Counted from the stretch's first letter, positions 38,845-47,341 are shown. The stretch: 64,000 nt of DNA from Roseitranquillus sp963709765 (GCA_963709765.1 CAVPXL010000005.1:471574-535573); one strand, 5' to 3'. The notes: generated by a model not told the origin, from the sequence alone. Numbers and translations are program-made.

Positions 38845-39642
38845 TCAGCTCTTGCGCCGCGTCATCCCCCGCGCCGGGTCGTAGCCCCACACCGCCGCCG
38901 CCAGGAACGCCACCGCCGCCAGAAGTACCCAGCCGAGCGCCGGCGCGTTGAGCCGCCCGTAGGCCGCGAACCGGATCAGCTCCACCGCATGGGTGAACGG
39001 ATTGGCGGCGCAGATGTCGCGCAGAAGCGGCGAGGTCTCGGCCATCTTCCACAGCGGGTAGAGCGCCGACGACAAGAAGAACATCGGGAAGATCACGAAG
39101 TTCATCACCCCCGCGAAGTTCTCGAGCTGCGTCACCATGCTCGACAGCGCCAGGCCCAGCGCCCCCAGCATCAGCCCGGCCACCGCCAGCGCCGGCAGCA
39201 GCAGCACATAGCCCCAACCCGGCAGCACGATCCCGAACAGGCCCGCGATCGCGAGGAAGGCATAGACCTGCAGCACCGACACCGCCGTCCCCGCCAGCAG
39301 CTTGGCGAACAGCAGCCACCAGCGCGGCAGCGGCGCCGTCAGCAGAAGCCGCATCGCCCCCATCTCGCGGTCGTAGACCAGGCTCAGCGACGATTGCATC
39401 CCGTTGAACAGCAGCGTCATCCCGCACAAGCCCGGCACGATGTAGACCTCGTAGGTGATGTAGGTCTCGTAGGGCGGGATGATCGACAGGCCCAGCGCCG
39501 AGCGGAATCCGGCGGCAAAGACCAGCAGCCACACCAGCGGCCGCACCAGGGCCGCCAGGAACCGCCCCCGCTGCTGCAGGAACCGCCACGCCTCGCGCTC
39601 CACGATCGCCCACAGCGCGGTGAGATAGACCCGCGTCCTCAC
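38845..39642 (-). CDS. ABC-2 type exporter permease
   Basis: 265-residue inner-membrane protein with six predicted hydrophobic segments and the ABC-2 C-terminal pattern (FAGVMNFVIFPMFFLSSALYPLW, ANPFTHAVELIRFA). The GTG start overlaps the ATPase stop (GTGA), coupling the two. The pair resembles ABC-2 exporters often linked to alcohol or formaldehyde oxidation genes in methylotrophs; the neighbouring adhI fits that, but cargo is unknown. Confidence 0.88.
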   Translation of the reverse strand: MRTRVYLTALWAIVEREAWRFLQQRGRFLAALVRPLVWLLVFAAGFRSALGLSIIPPYETYITYEVYIVPGLCGMTLLFNGMQSSLSLVYDREMGAMRLLLTAPLPRWWLLFAKLLAGTAVSVLQVYAFLAIAGLFGIVLPGWGYVLLLPALAVAGLMLGALGLALSSMVTQLENFAGVMNFVIFPMFFLSSALYPLWKMAETSPLLRDICAANPFTHAVELIRFAAYGRLNAPALGWVLLAAVAFLAAAVWGYDPARGMTRRKS

Positions 39643-40382
39643 GCCCGCGCCCCGGTCATCGTCAGGAACACGTCGGTCAGCGGCGCCGCGCCCGCCACGT
39701 CGCCCGCCGTGGCGTCCGCCAGCACCCGGCCCCGGTGCAGCACCACCAGCCGGTCCTCGGGGCGTACCTCGTCGGTCAGGTGCGTGGCCCACAGCACCGT
39801 CAGGCCCTCGGCCGCAAGGTCGTGCACATGCGCCACGATCGCCGCCCGGCTCGCGGCGTCGAGGCCCACGCTCGGCTCGTCGAGCAACAGGACCCGGGGC
39901 CCGTGGACCAGCGCCCGCGCGATCTCGGTCCGCCGCCGGTGCCCGCCGTTGAGGTCGCGCACCCGCTCGCCCGCGCGCTCGCCCATGCCGAGCCGCTCCA
40001 GCGCCGCGCCGATCCGCGCCTCGGCGGCGCGCCCCGACAGCCCGTGCAGCGCCGCGAAATACCGCAGGTTGCGCCGCACGCTCAGGTCGAGGTCCAGCGT
40101 CGATTGCTGGAACACCACCCCCACCTCGGCCAGCGCCGCCAGCGGCGCGCGCGCAAGGTCGTGGCCCGCCACGAAGATCCGCCCCTCATCCGTGGTGAAC
40201 AGCCGCGTCAGGAGCGCGAACAGCGTGCTCTTGCCCGCCCCGTTCGGCCCCAGCAGCGCACAGAAATCCCCCGGCGCCACCTCGAACGACACGTCGTCGA
40301 GCGCCTGGCGCGCCCGGTAGGCATGGGAGAGGTGCCGGATCCGCAATCCACCGCCGCCGCTCACGTCCCGGGTGTGCGCCAT
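39639..40382 (-). CDS. ABC transporter ATP-binding protein
   Basis: 247 residues: Walker A GPNGAGKST, Q-loop VFQQSTLD, an altered signature region LNGGHRRRTEIARAL in place of LSGGQ, Walker B VLLLDEPSVGLD and H-loop ATHLTDE. The LNGGHR signature variant matches a subset of ABC-2 exporters. GGAGGAG lies before the ATG at 40382. Its promoter region holds tRNA-Arg on the same strand 28 bases upstream. Confidence 0.9.
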   Translation of the reverse strand: MAHTRDVSGGGGLRIRHLSHAYRARQALDDVSFEVAPGDFCALLGPNGAGKSTLFALLTRLFTTDEGRIFVAGHDLARAPLAALAEVGVVFQQSTLDLDLSVRRNLRYFAALHGLSGRAAEARIGAALERLGMGERAGERVRDLNGGHRRRTEIARALVHGPRVLLLDEPSVGLDAASRAAIVAHVHDLAAEGLTVLWATHLTDEVRPEDRLVVLHRGRVLADATAGDVAGAAPLTDVFLTMTGARA

Positions 40383-40409
40383 GCTCCTCCCCGAACCGAC
40401 GGCGACCAT

Positions 40410-40486
40410 TGGCGATCCCACCAGGACTCGAACCCGGAACCTGCTGATTAGAAGTCAGCTGCTCTATCCAGTTGAGCTATGGGACC
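40410..40486 (-). tRNA. tRNA-Arg (anticodon TCT)
   Basis: 77 bases including an encoded CCA. The acceptor stem GGTCCCA pairs with TGGGATC (one G-T), D-arm AGCTCAACTGGATAGAGC, anticodon stem CTGAC/... around loop with TCT, and T-loop GGTTCGAGTCC are complete. Reads AGA codons, rare in this GC-rich genome. Confidence 0.96.
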
Positions 40487-40596
40487 GCTCGCCCCCCCGA
40501 TTACCCGAGCCCCGCCCAGGCGTCCAGCATCGCTGCCGGACTCGGGAACGCAGAGCGCTCCGCAACCGTTTCCCCTTCTCACACGGGAGGACCACC

Positions 40597-41106
40597 ATGA
40601 AGACATTCATCACATGCGCCGCGCTTGCCCTGATCGGCACGACCGCCAGCGCCCAGGACATGACATCGGCTCAGGCCACCCTGAAGGATCGCGACGGCGC
40701 CGAGATCGGCACCGCGACCCTCAGCGAAACCGCCAGCGGCCAGACCCTGATCGTGGTCGAGGCCGAGGGCCTTCCCGCCGGAATCCACGGCGTCCACGTC
40801 CACGAGGTCGGCGACTGCTCGGCCGACGACTTCACCTCGGCCGGCGGCCACCTCGCGGGCGACGCCGAGCACGGCGTGCGCGTCGCGGCCGGGCCGCATC
40901 CGGGCGACCTTCCCAACGCCCATGTGGGCGACGACGGCGTTCTGGCGATGGAGGCCTTCAACGAGCGCCTGCCGCTCACCGACGATCTGGTGTTCGACGA
41001 CGACGGCGCGGCGGTGGTGATCCACGCCGGCGCCGACGATTACGAGAGCCAGCCCTCGGGCGACGCCGGCGACCGCCTCGCCTGCGGAATCATCGAGCGC
41101 GACTGA
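40597..41106 (+). CDS. sodC: periplasmic Cu/Zn superoxide dismutase
   Basis: 169 residues with a signal peptide (MKTFITCAALALIGTTASA). Copper ligands in HGVHVHEVGDC, the disulfide Cys in the same motif, zinc ligands in FTSAGGHLAGD...AGPHPGDLPNAHVGDDG, final Cu ligand in VVIHAGADDY and second disulfide Cys in RLACGIIE. GGGAGG ribosome site. Detoxifies superoxide in the periplasm; pairs with the window's copper-delivery genes. Confidence 0.95.
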   Translation: MKTFITCAALALIGTTASAQDMTSAQATLKDRDGAEIGTATLSETASGQTLIVVEAEGLPAGIHGVHVHEVGDCSADDFTSAGGHLAGDAEHGVRVAAGPHPGDLPNAHVGDDGVLAMEAFNERLPLTDDLVFDDDGAAVVIHAGADDYESQPSGDAGDRLACGIIERD

Positions 41107-41197
41107 CCGCGCGAGGATTGCGGGCCGGCTCCGGCCGGTCCGCGCCACGATGGCCCGGACTGGGCGGCGCGCCCCCGATGGTCTCGAAAAATGTCGG

Positions 41198-41509
41198 CTA
41201 GTGCGTCCAGGAGCCGCGCCGGTCGGTGGCGAAGTTCTCGCCATAGCCCCGCGCGCGCACGTTCGCCCGGCGCTTCTTCGGATCCAGAACCACCGCGTCG
41301 ATGCCGTGCTGCTCGGCATAGGCCAGCGCCGCGTCCTTGCTGTCGAACGTCAGCCGCACCTGCGCCTGCGTGTCGCTCGAACTGGTCCACCCCATCAGCG
41401 GGTCGATCTCGCGCGCGCTGTCGGCCACGTGCTCCAGCACCCATCGGCGGGTTCGCGCCGTGCCCGAGGTCATCGCATTCTTCGCAGGCTGATAGATGCG
41501 GGCGCGCAT
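41198..41509 (-). CDS. NDUFS4-like complex I accessory subunit
   Basis: 103 residues beginning MRARIYQPAKNAMTSGTA, with WVLE, DPLMGWTSSSDTQAQVRL, F-SKDAALAYAEQHG and the basic tail FATDRRGSWTH. This is the pattern of the ETC complex I NDUFS4/18 kDa subunit family, present in alphaproteobacteria and mitochondria. It sits outside any nuo operon, as usual. Confidence 0.88.
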   Translation of the reverse strand: MRARIYQPAKNAMTSGTARTRRWVLEHVADSAREIDPLMGWTSSSDTQAQVRLTFDSKDAALAYAEQHGIDAVVLDPKKRRANVRARGYGENFATDRRGSWTH

Positions 41510-41830
41510 GATGAGGCCTCTGTGCCGTTGGTCCTGATCTGTATCCGGAAAATCGCCCCCGATGGCAAGCCGCGGCCGGGGTAAAACCGGCCGCCGGGCA
41601 ATACGCGAGGGAGCGAGGGGTGGGGTGGATGTGCGTGTCGCCCGGCAGCCGGAACTGCTGCTTGCGACTCGACCCTAGAACGCGGGTGGCGGCGTTTGCA
41701 AGGATTAATTTCGCCTTAAAGTTGAAAATCTTTCGCGCCCGCGCCGCCTGTGACAGACTGGCTGTTCCGGCGTCTTGATGACCGCCCGTCCGGCCCCAAG
41801 TCAGCCTCTGACACCGCAGGAAAAACGCCC
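41510..41830 (+). promoter_or_regulatory. 321-base gap, uvrB promoter region
   Basis: Divergent space between the NDUFS4-like gene and uvrB. A noticeably AT-rich stretch at 41697-41737 probably holds the uvrB promoter. I looked for an alphaproteobacterial LexA box (GTTC-N7-GTTC) and found only a lone GTTC at 41764. A ribosome site AGGAAA is 9 bases from the uvrB ATG. Confidence 0.4.
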
Positions 41831-44008
41831 ATGTCGATGCCCATGCTGAACGCCCCCTCGCCCGAGGCCCGCAGCCGCCCCAAGCTCGAAGGCGGCAAGC
41901 GATTCCGGATGCAGACCGACTTCCAGCCCGCCGGCGACCAGCCCACCGCGATCGCCGAACTGGCGCAGGGCGTGACCGAGGGCGAGCGCAACCAGGTCCT
42001 GCTCGGCGCCACCGGCACCGGCAAGACCTACACCATGGCCAAGGTCATCGAGGAGACCCAGCGCCCGGCCATCATCCTCGCCCCCAACAAGACCCTCGCG
42101 GCGCAACTCTACGGCGAATTCAAGGGCTTCTTCCCCGACAACTCGGTCGAGTACTTCGTCAGCTTCTACGACTACTACCAGCCCGAGGCCTACGTGCCGC
42201 GCTCGGACACCTACATTGAGAAGGAATCGCAGATAAACGAGCAGATCGACCGGATGCGCCACTCCGCCACCCGCGCCCTGCTCGAACGCGACGACGTGAT
42301 CATCGTCGCCTCGGTCTCCTGCATCTACGGCATCGGCTCGGTGGAGACCTATTCCGCCATGACCCAGGATCTCGTCGCCGGAAAGCACTACGACCAGCGG
42401 CAGGTGATGTCCGACCTCGTCGCCCAGCAATACCGCCGCAACGACCAGGGGTTCCAGCGCGGCTCGTTCCGCGTCCGCGGCGACAGCCTCGAACTCTGGC
42501 CCGCCCACCTGGAGGATCGCGCCTGGCGCTTCTCCTTCTTCGGCGAGGAGCTCGAATTGATCACCGAGTTCGACCCCCTCACCGGCGCCAGAACCGGCAG
42601 CTTCGACAAGATCCGGGTCTACGCCAATTCCCACTACGTCACGCCCAAGCCGACGCTCAAGCAGGCCATCGTCAACATCAGGAAGGAGCTGAAACAGCGC
42701 CTCGACCAGCTCGTCAACGAGGGCAAGCTGCTGGAGGCCCAGCGCCTGGAACAGCGCACCAACTTCGACATCGAGATGCTGGAGGCCACCGGCGTCTGCA
42801 ACGGCATCGAGAACTATTCGCGCTACCTCACCGGCCGCGCCCCCGGCGAGCCGCCCCCCACCCTCTTCGAGTTCATCCCCGACAACGCCATCGTCTTCGC
42901 CGACGAAAGCCACGTCTCGGTCCCGCAGATCGGCGGCATGTACAAGGGCGACTACCGCCGCAAGTTCACCCTGGCCGAGCACGGCTTCCGCCTGCCCTCC
43001 TGCATGGACAACCGCCCCCTCAAGTTCGAGGAGTGGGACGCGATGCGCCCGCAATCGGTGTTCGTCTCCGCCACCCCCGCGTCGTGGGAGCTCGAACAGG
43101 CCGGCGGCGTCTTCACCGAACAGGTGATCCGCCCCACCGGCCTCCTCGATCCCATCATCGAGATCCGCCCGGTCTCCACCCAGGTCGACGACGTCATGGA
43201 CGAGATCCGCCAGGTCTCCGCCAAGGGCTTCCGCACCCTCGTCACCACGCTCACCAAGCGCATGGCCGAGGACCTGACCGAGTACCTGCACGAGCAAGGC
43301 ATCAAGGTGCGCTACATGCATTCCGACATCGACACGCTCGAGCGCATCGAGATCCTGCGCGACCTGCGTCTCGGCGCCTTCGACGTCCTCGTCGGCATCA
43401 ACCTGTTGCGCGAGGGGCTCGACATCCCCGAATGCGGCCTCGTCGCGATCCTCGATGCCGACAAGGAGGGGTTCCTGCGCTCCGAGACCTCTCTGATCCA
43501 GACCATCGGCCGCGCCGCGCGCAACGCCGAGGGCCGCGTCATCATGTACGCCGACCGCATCACCGGCTCGATGGAGCGCGCCATGCGCGAGACCGACCGC
43601 CGCCGCGAGAAGCAGGCCGCCTACAACGAGGAGCACGGCATCACCCCCGCGACGATCCGCAAGAACGTCGACGACATCCTCTCCGGCCTCTACAAGGGCG
43701 ACGTCGACATGAACCGCGTCACCGCGAAGATCGACAAGCCCCTGCACGGCGCCAACCTCGCCGCCGTCCTCGACGGCCTGCGCACCGACATGCGCAAGGC
43801 GGCGGAAAACCTGGAGTTCGAGGAAGCCGCGCGGCTCCGCGACGAGGTCAAGCGGCTGGAGGCGGTGGACCTCGCGGTCTCCGACGACCCGCTGGCGCGC
43901 CAGCAGGCGGTGGAGAAGGCGAGCGAGGCGGCGGTCAAGGGGAGTGGTAGGTCAACAGCGGGGCGCGGCGGGCAGAGGGGCGGGAACGTGAAGCGGCGGA
44001 AGCGGTAG
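41831..44008 (+). CDS. uvrB: excinuclease ABC subunit B
   Basis: Damage-verification helicase of nucleotide excision repair. 725 residues. Walker A GATGTGKTYTMAK, the beta-hairpin region (FYDYYQPEAYVP, YIEKESQINEQIDRMRHSATRALL), DEXX-type DESHVSVPQ, motif VI QTIGRAARN, and the C-terminal UvrC-binding UVR motif FEEAARLRDEVKRLE. ATG at 41831 chosen by ribosome site; an upstream in-frame ATG adds 27 residues without similarity. Confidence 0.97.
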   Translation: MSMPMLNAPSPEARSRPKLEGGKRFRMQTDFQPAGDQPTAIAELAQGVTEGERNQVLLGATGTGKTYTMAKVIEETQRPAIILAPNKTLAAQLYGEFKGFFPDNSVEYFVSFYDYYQPEAYVPRSDTYIEKESQINEQIDRMRHSATRALLERDDVIIVASVSCIYGIGSVETYSAMTQDLVAGKHYDQRQVMSDLVAQQYRRNDQGFQRGSFRVRGDSLELWPAHLEDRAWRFSFFGEELELITEFDPLTGARTGSFDKIRVYANSHYVTPKPTLKQAIVNIRKELKQRLDQLVNEGKLLEAQRLEQRTNFDIEMLEATGVCNGIENYSRYLTGRAPGEPPPTLFEFIPDNAIVFADESHVSVPQIGGMYKGDYRRKFTLAEHGFRLPSCMDNRPLKFEEWDAMRPQSVFVSATPASWELEQAGGVFTEQVIRPTGLLDPIIEIRPVSTQVDDVMDEIRQVSAKGFRTLVTTLTKRMAEDLTEYLHEQGIKVRYMHSDIDTLERIEILRDLRLGAFDVLVGINLLREGLDIPECGLVAILDADKEGFLRSETSLIQTIGRAARNAEGRVIMYADRITGSMERAMRETDRRREKQAAYNEEHGITPATIRKNVDDILSGLYKGDVDMNRVTAKIDKPLHGANLAAVLDGLRTDMRKAAENLEFEEAARLRDEVKRLEAVDLAVSDDPLARQQAVEKASEAAVKGSGRSTAGRGGQRGGNVKRRKR

Positions 44009-44041
44009 CGTCGCTTGCATCGCCGGGATAGATTGGTCCGC

Positions 44042-44254
44042 ATGAACGCGAACTTGCACGACCTGATCGACCACGCCGAGGCGAGCCTCGGCCCAGCCGA
44101 TCGCGACAAGCTCGCGACTTTGCTTGAATCCTTCCTCGCCGCTCACGAAGGCGAGGAGCCATTCACCGAGGAAGAGCGCGCCCGGCTCGCCGCCGAGCCG
44201 GGCGCGCCAGCGAAATCGGCCGAAGTCGCCGCCTTCTTTGCCCGGCGTGGCTAG
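44042..44254 (+). CDS. antitoxin-like small protein, no obvious toxin partner
   Basis: 70 acidic residues: two helices (LHDLIDHAEASL, DRDKLATLLESFLAAHEG) and a disordered-looking acidic tail ending AEVAAFFARRG. The tail is like those of small type II antitoxins, but no RelE/ParE-size toxin follows; the next gene is an HNH protein. Could be an orphan antitoxin or a conserved hypothetical. Start ATG taken over a basic 9-residue extension. Confidence 0.5.
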   Translation: MNANLHDLIDHAEASLGPADRDKLATLLESFLAAHEGEEPFTEEERARLAAEPGAPAKSAEVAAFFARRG

Positions 44255-44341
44255 GCCGAGACGAGACATAGCACGAGGCGGCCAACAGTTGGACGTTCGG
44301 GCTAAAATGCAGCGCTATGCGAAATATGAGTTTGTGAGCTG

Positions 44342-45046
44342 ATGGCGACCGAAAACTTTGACGCGCAGTTCTTTTTCTACCTAGACCATATCGCCCCACA
44401 CTTGGACGTATATGAACAAACAGTTTATCTTTACTTGCTCGGCAAAGCATTGAGTGCAGATCAGGACGTCGTAGTGCAGTCAATAAAATCCGGAAGGCTG
44501 CAAATGGGCTTTGGCGCGGGCGATAACTTAAAACCAATGTCTGAAACGTCTGCGACCAAAAGGGTTCGTAGCCTGCAAGATAAGGGCCTGATTGAGGTTC
44601 TTGGAGCGGAGCGTGCGGGCACCCGTTTCAGAGTCACAATGCCCTTCGCCGCCGAAGCATTCCAGCCACAAGAAGTGCCAGACTTTCTAAGACCGCTTGA
44701 AGTCGTCGACTTCTTCCAAGAGCCTGAGGGTAGAGTTGCGATACTCGAAAGAGAGGATTGGAAATGCTTCTACTGCGGCGTAAAGCTGGATAGCGCAAAT
44801 CACGTGATGGAGCACGTCGTCTCGCGCCCTGCCGGCCGCAACACTTGCGATAACATCGTTGCTTCCTGCCGGAGCTGTAATAACAAGAAAGGAGACATCG
44901 AAGCCGACGACTTCCTGCGAATGCTGTATAGGAGCGGGATCTTGAGCCAACCTGAGCTAACCGATGCGGTGGAGAAGCTCAGAGAGCTCAAGGCTGGCAA
45001 ACTGATTCCTGTCTTGCCTTCGAGAATAACGCGAAGCGAGAACTAA
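44342..45046 (+). CDS. HNH nuclease-like protein with N-terminal winged-helix region
   Basis: 234 residues. Residues 1-110 look like a helix-turn-helix/replication-initiator-type winged helix (YEQTVYLYLLGKALSADQD, SATKRVRSLQDKGLIEVLG). Residues 140-190 hold an HNH site: CFYCG, EHVVSRPAGRNTCDNIV, CRSCNNKKGD, with two CxxC pairs for zinc. The base composition and codon use are AT-richer than the flanks, indicating acquisition. Possible roles are a homing-type or defence nuclease; no partner methylase is nearby. Confidence 0.75.
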   Translation: MATENFDAQFFFYLDHIAPHLDVYEQTVYLYLLGKALSADQDVVVQSIKSGRLQMGFGAGDNLKPMSETSATKRVRSLQDKGLIEVLGAERAGTRFRVTMPFAAEAFQPQEVPDFLRPLEVVDFFQEPEGRVAILEREDWKCFYCGVKLDSANHVMEHVVSRPAGRNTCDNIVASCRSCNNKKGDIEADDFLRMLYRSGILSQPELTDAVEKLRELKAGKLIPVLPSRITRSEN

Positions 45047-45104
45047 TCCTCACGACTCTCTACCTCACCCCTTGGCCCGGGCGACCAGCCCGGGCCGCGC
45101 CCGA

Positions 45105-45540
45105 CCCTCCCCCCGGGAGGGCGCCTTGGCGATGTCGCCCGCCGCCCCGCCGTCGTCCGGGCTTTCGCGATAAACCGCCCGGCCACGACCGCCCCACCAG
45201 CGCCCACCCAAGGCTCGGCCGCGTCCCTCCGCACCCCCGACCCGCCCGGCCCGCACCCGTCCGGCGCGTTGCGCGTTCTCGCCTGAGACAATCCACTGGA
45301 CTGTCTCCGAGACGGCTCGAACCCCTCCCCCCGGGAGGGCGCCTTGGCGATGTCGCCCGCCGCCCCGCCGTCGTCCGGGCTTTCGCGATAAACCGCCCGG
45401 CCACACCCGCCCCACCAGCGCCCGCCCAAGGCTCGGCCGCGTCCCTCCGCACCCATGGCCCGCGCCCGGGCCGCGCCCGTGCCCGGGGCTCCGCCCGTCC
45501 TCGCCTGAAACGGTCCACCGGACCGTTTCCGGGGCGGCTC
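45105..45540. repeat. tandem ~218-bp repeat, two copies, in a 748-base non-coding region
   Basis: Copy 1 begins at 45105 and copy 2 at 45323, both with CCCTCCCCCCGGGAGG. About 130 bases after that are nearly identical (GGCGATGTCGCCC ... GGCTCGGCCGCGTCCC); the rest diverges but each copy ends in a hairpin-forming palindrome (45285-45307 and 45507-45529) followed by CGGCTCG. The palindrome is perfect in copy 2 (GAAACGGTCC-ACC-GGACCGTTTC); in copy 1 different bases still pair with one mismatch. Overlapping minus-strand ORFs span it but look like low-complexity noise. No gene is accepted between 45047 and 45794. Confidence 0.85.
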
Positions 45541-45562
45541 GGACCCCCCTTAAGATCCGGCC

Positions 45563-45627
45563 TCGAAATTTGAGGGAAGTTTAATATGGGGGGGTAAAAT
45601 TTTGCAGGAAATTGCAAATCTCGCGCC
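45563..45627 (+). promoter_or_regulatory. repeat element B, homologous to 21471-21534
   Basis: On the plus strand: a decayed first half-site (TTTGAGGGAAGTTTAA), a run of seven G, then TTTTGCAGGAAATTGCAA and TCTCGCGCC. Order, spacing and the G-run match element A. It lies 168 bases before the DUF1344-type ATG, same orientation as the gene, and directly after the tandem repeat. AT-rich against very GC-rich surroundings, so promoter or operator function is plausible. Confidence 0.6.
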
Positions 45628-45794
45628 GGATTGCCCCCGGCGCCCCTCTCGAAATCGTGCGGCGCCGGTCACGAATTTCCGTTGCGCGACTCGCGCAGCA
45701 GCCTCATATGCCGCGCATCCAGGGGCGTGAGGCTCCGTCCCGGAGGCCGCAAGGAGTGGTCCCCAGGGCATCCCCTCGACATCGGACACCGCCC

Positions 45795-46049
45795 ATGCGC
45801 GCCCTTCTCGCCGCTGCCTTCCTTGCGATCGCCACGCCCGTTCTTGCCGACGAAACAACGGGTTACGTCGCCACGTTCGACGCGGCAACCCGCACCCTCG
45901 TCCTCGCCGACCGGACCCGGTGGATCTTGCCCGCCGACTTCGCCATGCCCGAGACGCTGGAACCGGGCGAGCGCGTGCGCATTGCCTACCGCTCGGACGC
46001 CGACAACGGCTGGAAGACCATCCACGCCATCACCCGCGTCGCCGGCTGA
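45795..46049 (+). CDS. DUF1344-like small secreted protein
   Basis: 84 residues: signal peptide (cleavage near VLADE), then a small beta-barrel-like mature domain with GYVATFDAATRTLVLADRT and EPGERVRIAYRSD, the pattern of DUF1344 proteins of alphaproteobacteria. The function of the family is unknown. Repeat element B may control it. Confidence 0.75.
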   Translation: MRALLAAAFLAIATPVLADETTGYVATFDAATRTLVLADRTRWILPADFAMPETLEPGERVRIAYRSDADNGWKTIHAITRVAG

Positions 46050-46110
46050 GTCGAGCCCCGGGCACTCGCGGGACTTGCCGGCGCGGCGTCTTTGACCGAA
46101 AATCCGTTCC

Positions 46111-46587
46111 ATGTCAGAGCGTTCCGACCCGTTCCGCCCGCCAGATGACGAAGCACGCACCCTCGCCCGCGAGCTGATGGCGGGCGCGGACCATGCCGCG
46201 CTGGCCGTCACGCACAAGGGCGCGCCCTTCGTCACGCGCGTCGCTTTCGGCCTGTCCGCGAGCGGCGCGCCCCTGAGCCTGATCTCCGACCTGGCGCCGC
46301 ACACCGGGGCCCTGCGCGCCGATCCCGCGGCCGCCCTCCTGCTCGGCGAGCCCGGCCCGAGGGGCGATCCGCTGATCCATCCGCGCCTGACCCTCATCGC
46401 CCGCGCCCGGTTCGTCGCCAAGACGAACTGTCGCGAGACTTGGCTGGCAAGACATCCGAAGGCCAGGCTCTACGTGGATTTCACCGACTTCCACTTCGTC
46501 GAATTCGACGTGAGCGAAGGGCATCTGAACGGTGGATTCGGTCGCGCCTACCGACTTTCCTCCAGCGACATGAGCCCGAAGGCCTGA
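46111..46587 (+). CDS. HugZ/pyridoxamine-oxidase-fold protein
   Basis: 158-residue split-barrel flavin-binding-type protein (ADHAALAVTHKGAPFVTRVAFGLSASG in segments; HPRLTLIARARF; VEFDVSEGHLNGGFGRAYRL). The pattern fits the HugZ/HutZ haem-utilisation branch of the PNP-oxidase fold, but the C-terminal DUF2470 domain of longer HugZ proteins is absent. FMN use or haem degradation is possible, not shown. Confidence 0.75.
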   Translation: MSERSDPFRPPDDEARTLARELMAGADHAALAVTHKGAPFVTRVAFGLSASGAPLSLISDLAPHTGALRADPAAALLLGEPGPRGDPLIHPRLTLIARARFVAKTNCRETWLARHPKARLYVDFTDFHFVEFDVSEGHLNGGFGRAYRLSSSDMSPKA

Positions 46588-46657
46588 AAGGACCGGACCG
46601 GAACACACTTGCCAGAGGCACCACTCTCGCGTCTTTTCAGACGCGGGAGGTCGCCCT

Positions 46658-47341
46658 ATGCGTGCACTGCTCTTCGTCCTTGTCGTAGCCGCCCCGCCGG
46701 CCGGTGCCGGCGCCTGGCCCCGCGGTGAGGGCCAGAGCTTCGTGTCCCTCAGATACGCCGCGACGGCTGACAGGACCGCCATCGAGGCAAGCGTCGCGGG
46801 CCTCGGCACGCTTGATGCGCTCACCCGGTCCACCCTCTACGCCGAGCACGGCCTGACGCCGCAATTCACGGTGGGGGTGGACTTCACCATGTCCCACGAG
46901 GCCGAGATCTGGACGGGCCTGATGTTCCTGCGCCGCTCGTTCGCGTTCGGCGGGCCGAATGTCTGGGCGGTGGAGATCGCCGCGGGCCAGCGCACGCTTT
47001 TCGACGACGAAGTCGAACGGATCCTGCGCCCGAGCCTGCAATGGGGACGCGGCGCCGCGTGGGGATGGCTCTCGGCCGAAGCCTACGCCGAAATGCGCAG
47101 CGAGAGCGACCAGCCCGCCTGGAAGCTCGATACGACGGCGGGATGGAACCAGTCGGACAGCGCATCCTGGGTGGCGCAGGTCCAGACCGCCGCCTATCCG
47201 GGCGCCGACATCACGGTGCGGCTGGCGCCTTCCTACGTCCGCCGGCTGAGCGAGCGGATGCGGGTCGAGCTCGGCGTGCTGGCGGACCTGACGGGGCGCG
47301 AAGACGTGGGCGTCACGCTCGGCACCTGGCTGGACTTCTAG
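46658..47341 (+). CDS. putative outer-membrane or periplasmic beta-barrel protein
   Basis: 227 residues with a signal peptide (cleavage near AGA-WPRG). The mature part alternates hydrophobic and polar residues with aromatic girdle positions (SFVSLRYAATADR, FTVGVDFTMSHEAEIW, WLSAEAYAEMRSE, VRLAPSYVRRL) and ends in WLDF, a C-terminal aromatic typical of outer-membrane barrels. No family named. Its TAG overlaps the stop of the convergent next gene as CTAG. Confidence 0.7.
   Translation: MRALLFVLVVAAPPAGAGAWPRGEGQSFVSLRYAATADRTAIEASVAGLGTLDALTRSTLYAEHGLTPQFTVGVDFTMSHEAEIWTGLMFLRRSFAFGGPNVWAVEIAAGQRTLFDDEVERILRPSLQWGRGAAWGWLSAEAYAEMRSESDQPAWKLDTTAGWNQSDSASWVAQVQTAAYPGADITVRLAPSYVRRLSERMRVELGVLADLTGREDVGVTLGTWLDF

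Noticed and set aside
40372..40596. N-terminal extension of SodC
   Set aside because: It runs through tRNA-Arg; the signal peptide start at 40597 with GGGAGG is clearly better.
41755..41790. LexA box in front of uvrB
   Set aside because: Only one GTTC half-site is present; the second is missing at N7 spacing.
41801..43747. 648-codon minus-strand ORF opposite uvrB
   Set aside because: Antisense mirror of uvrB with low-complexity composition.
45060..45617. Minus-strand ORFs through the tandem repeat
   Set aside because: Arg/Gly/Pro/Ala-rich, repeated because the DNA is repeated; no ribosome site, and three overlapping frames are equally open.
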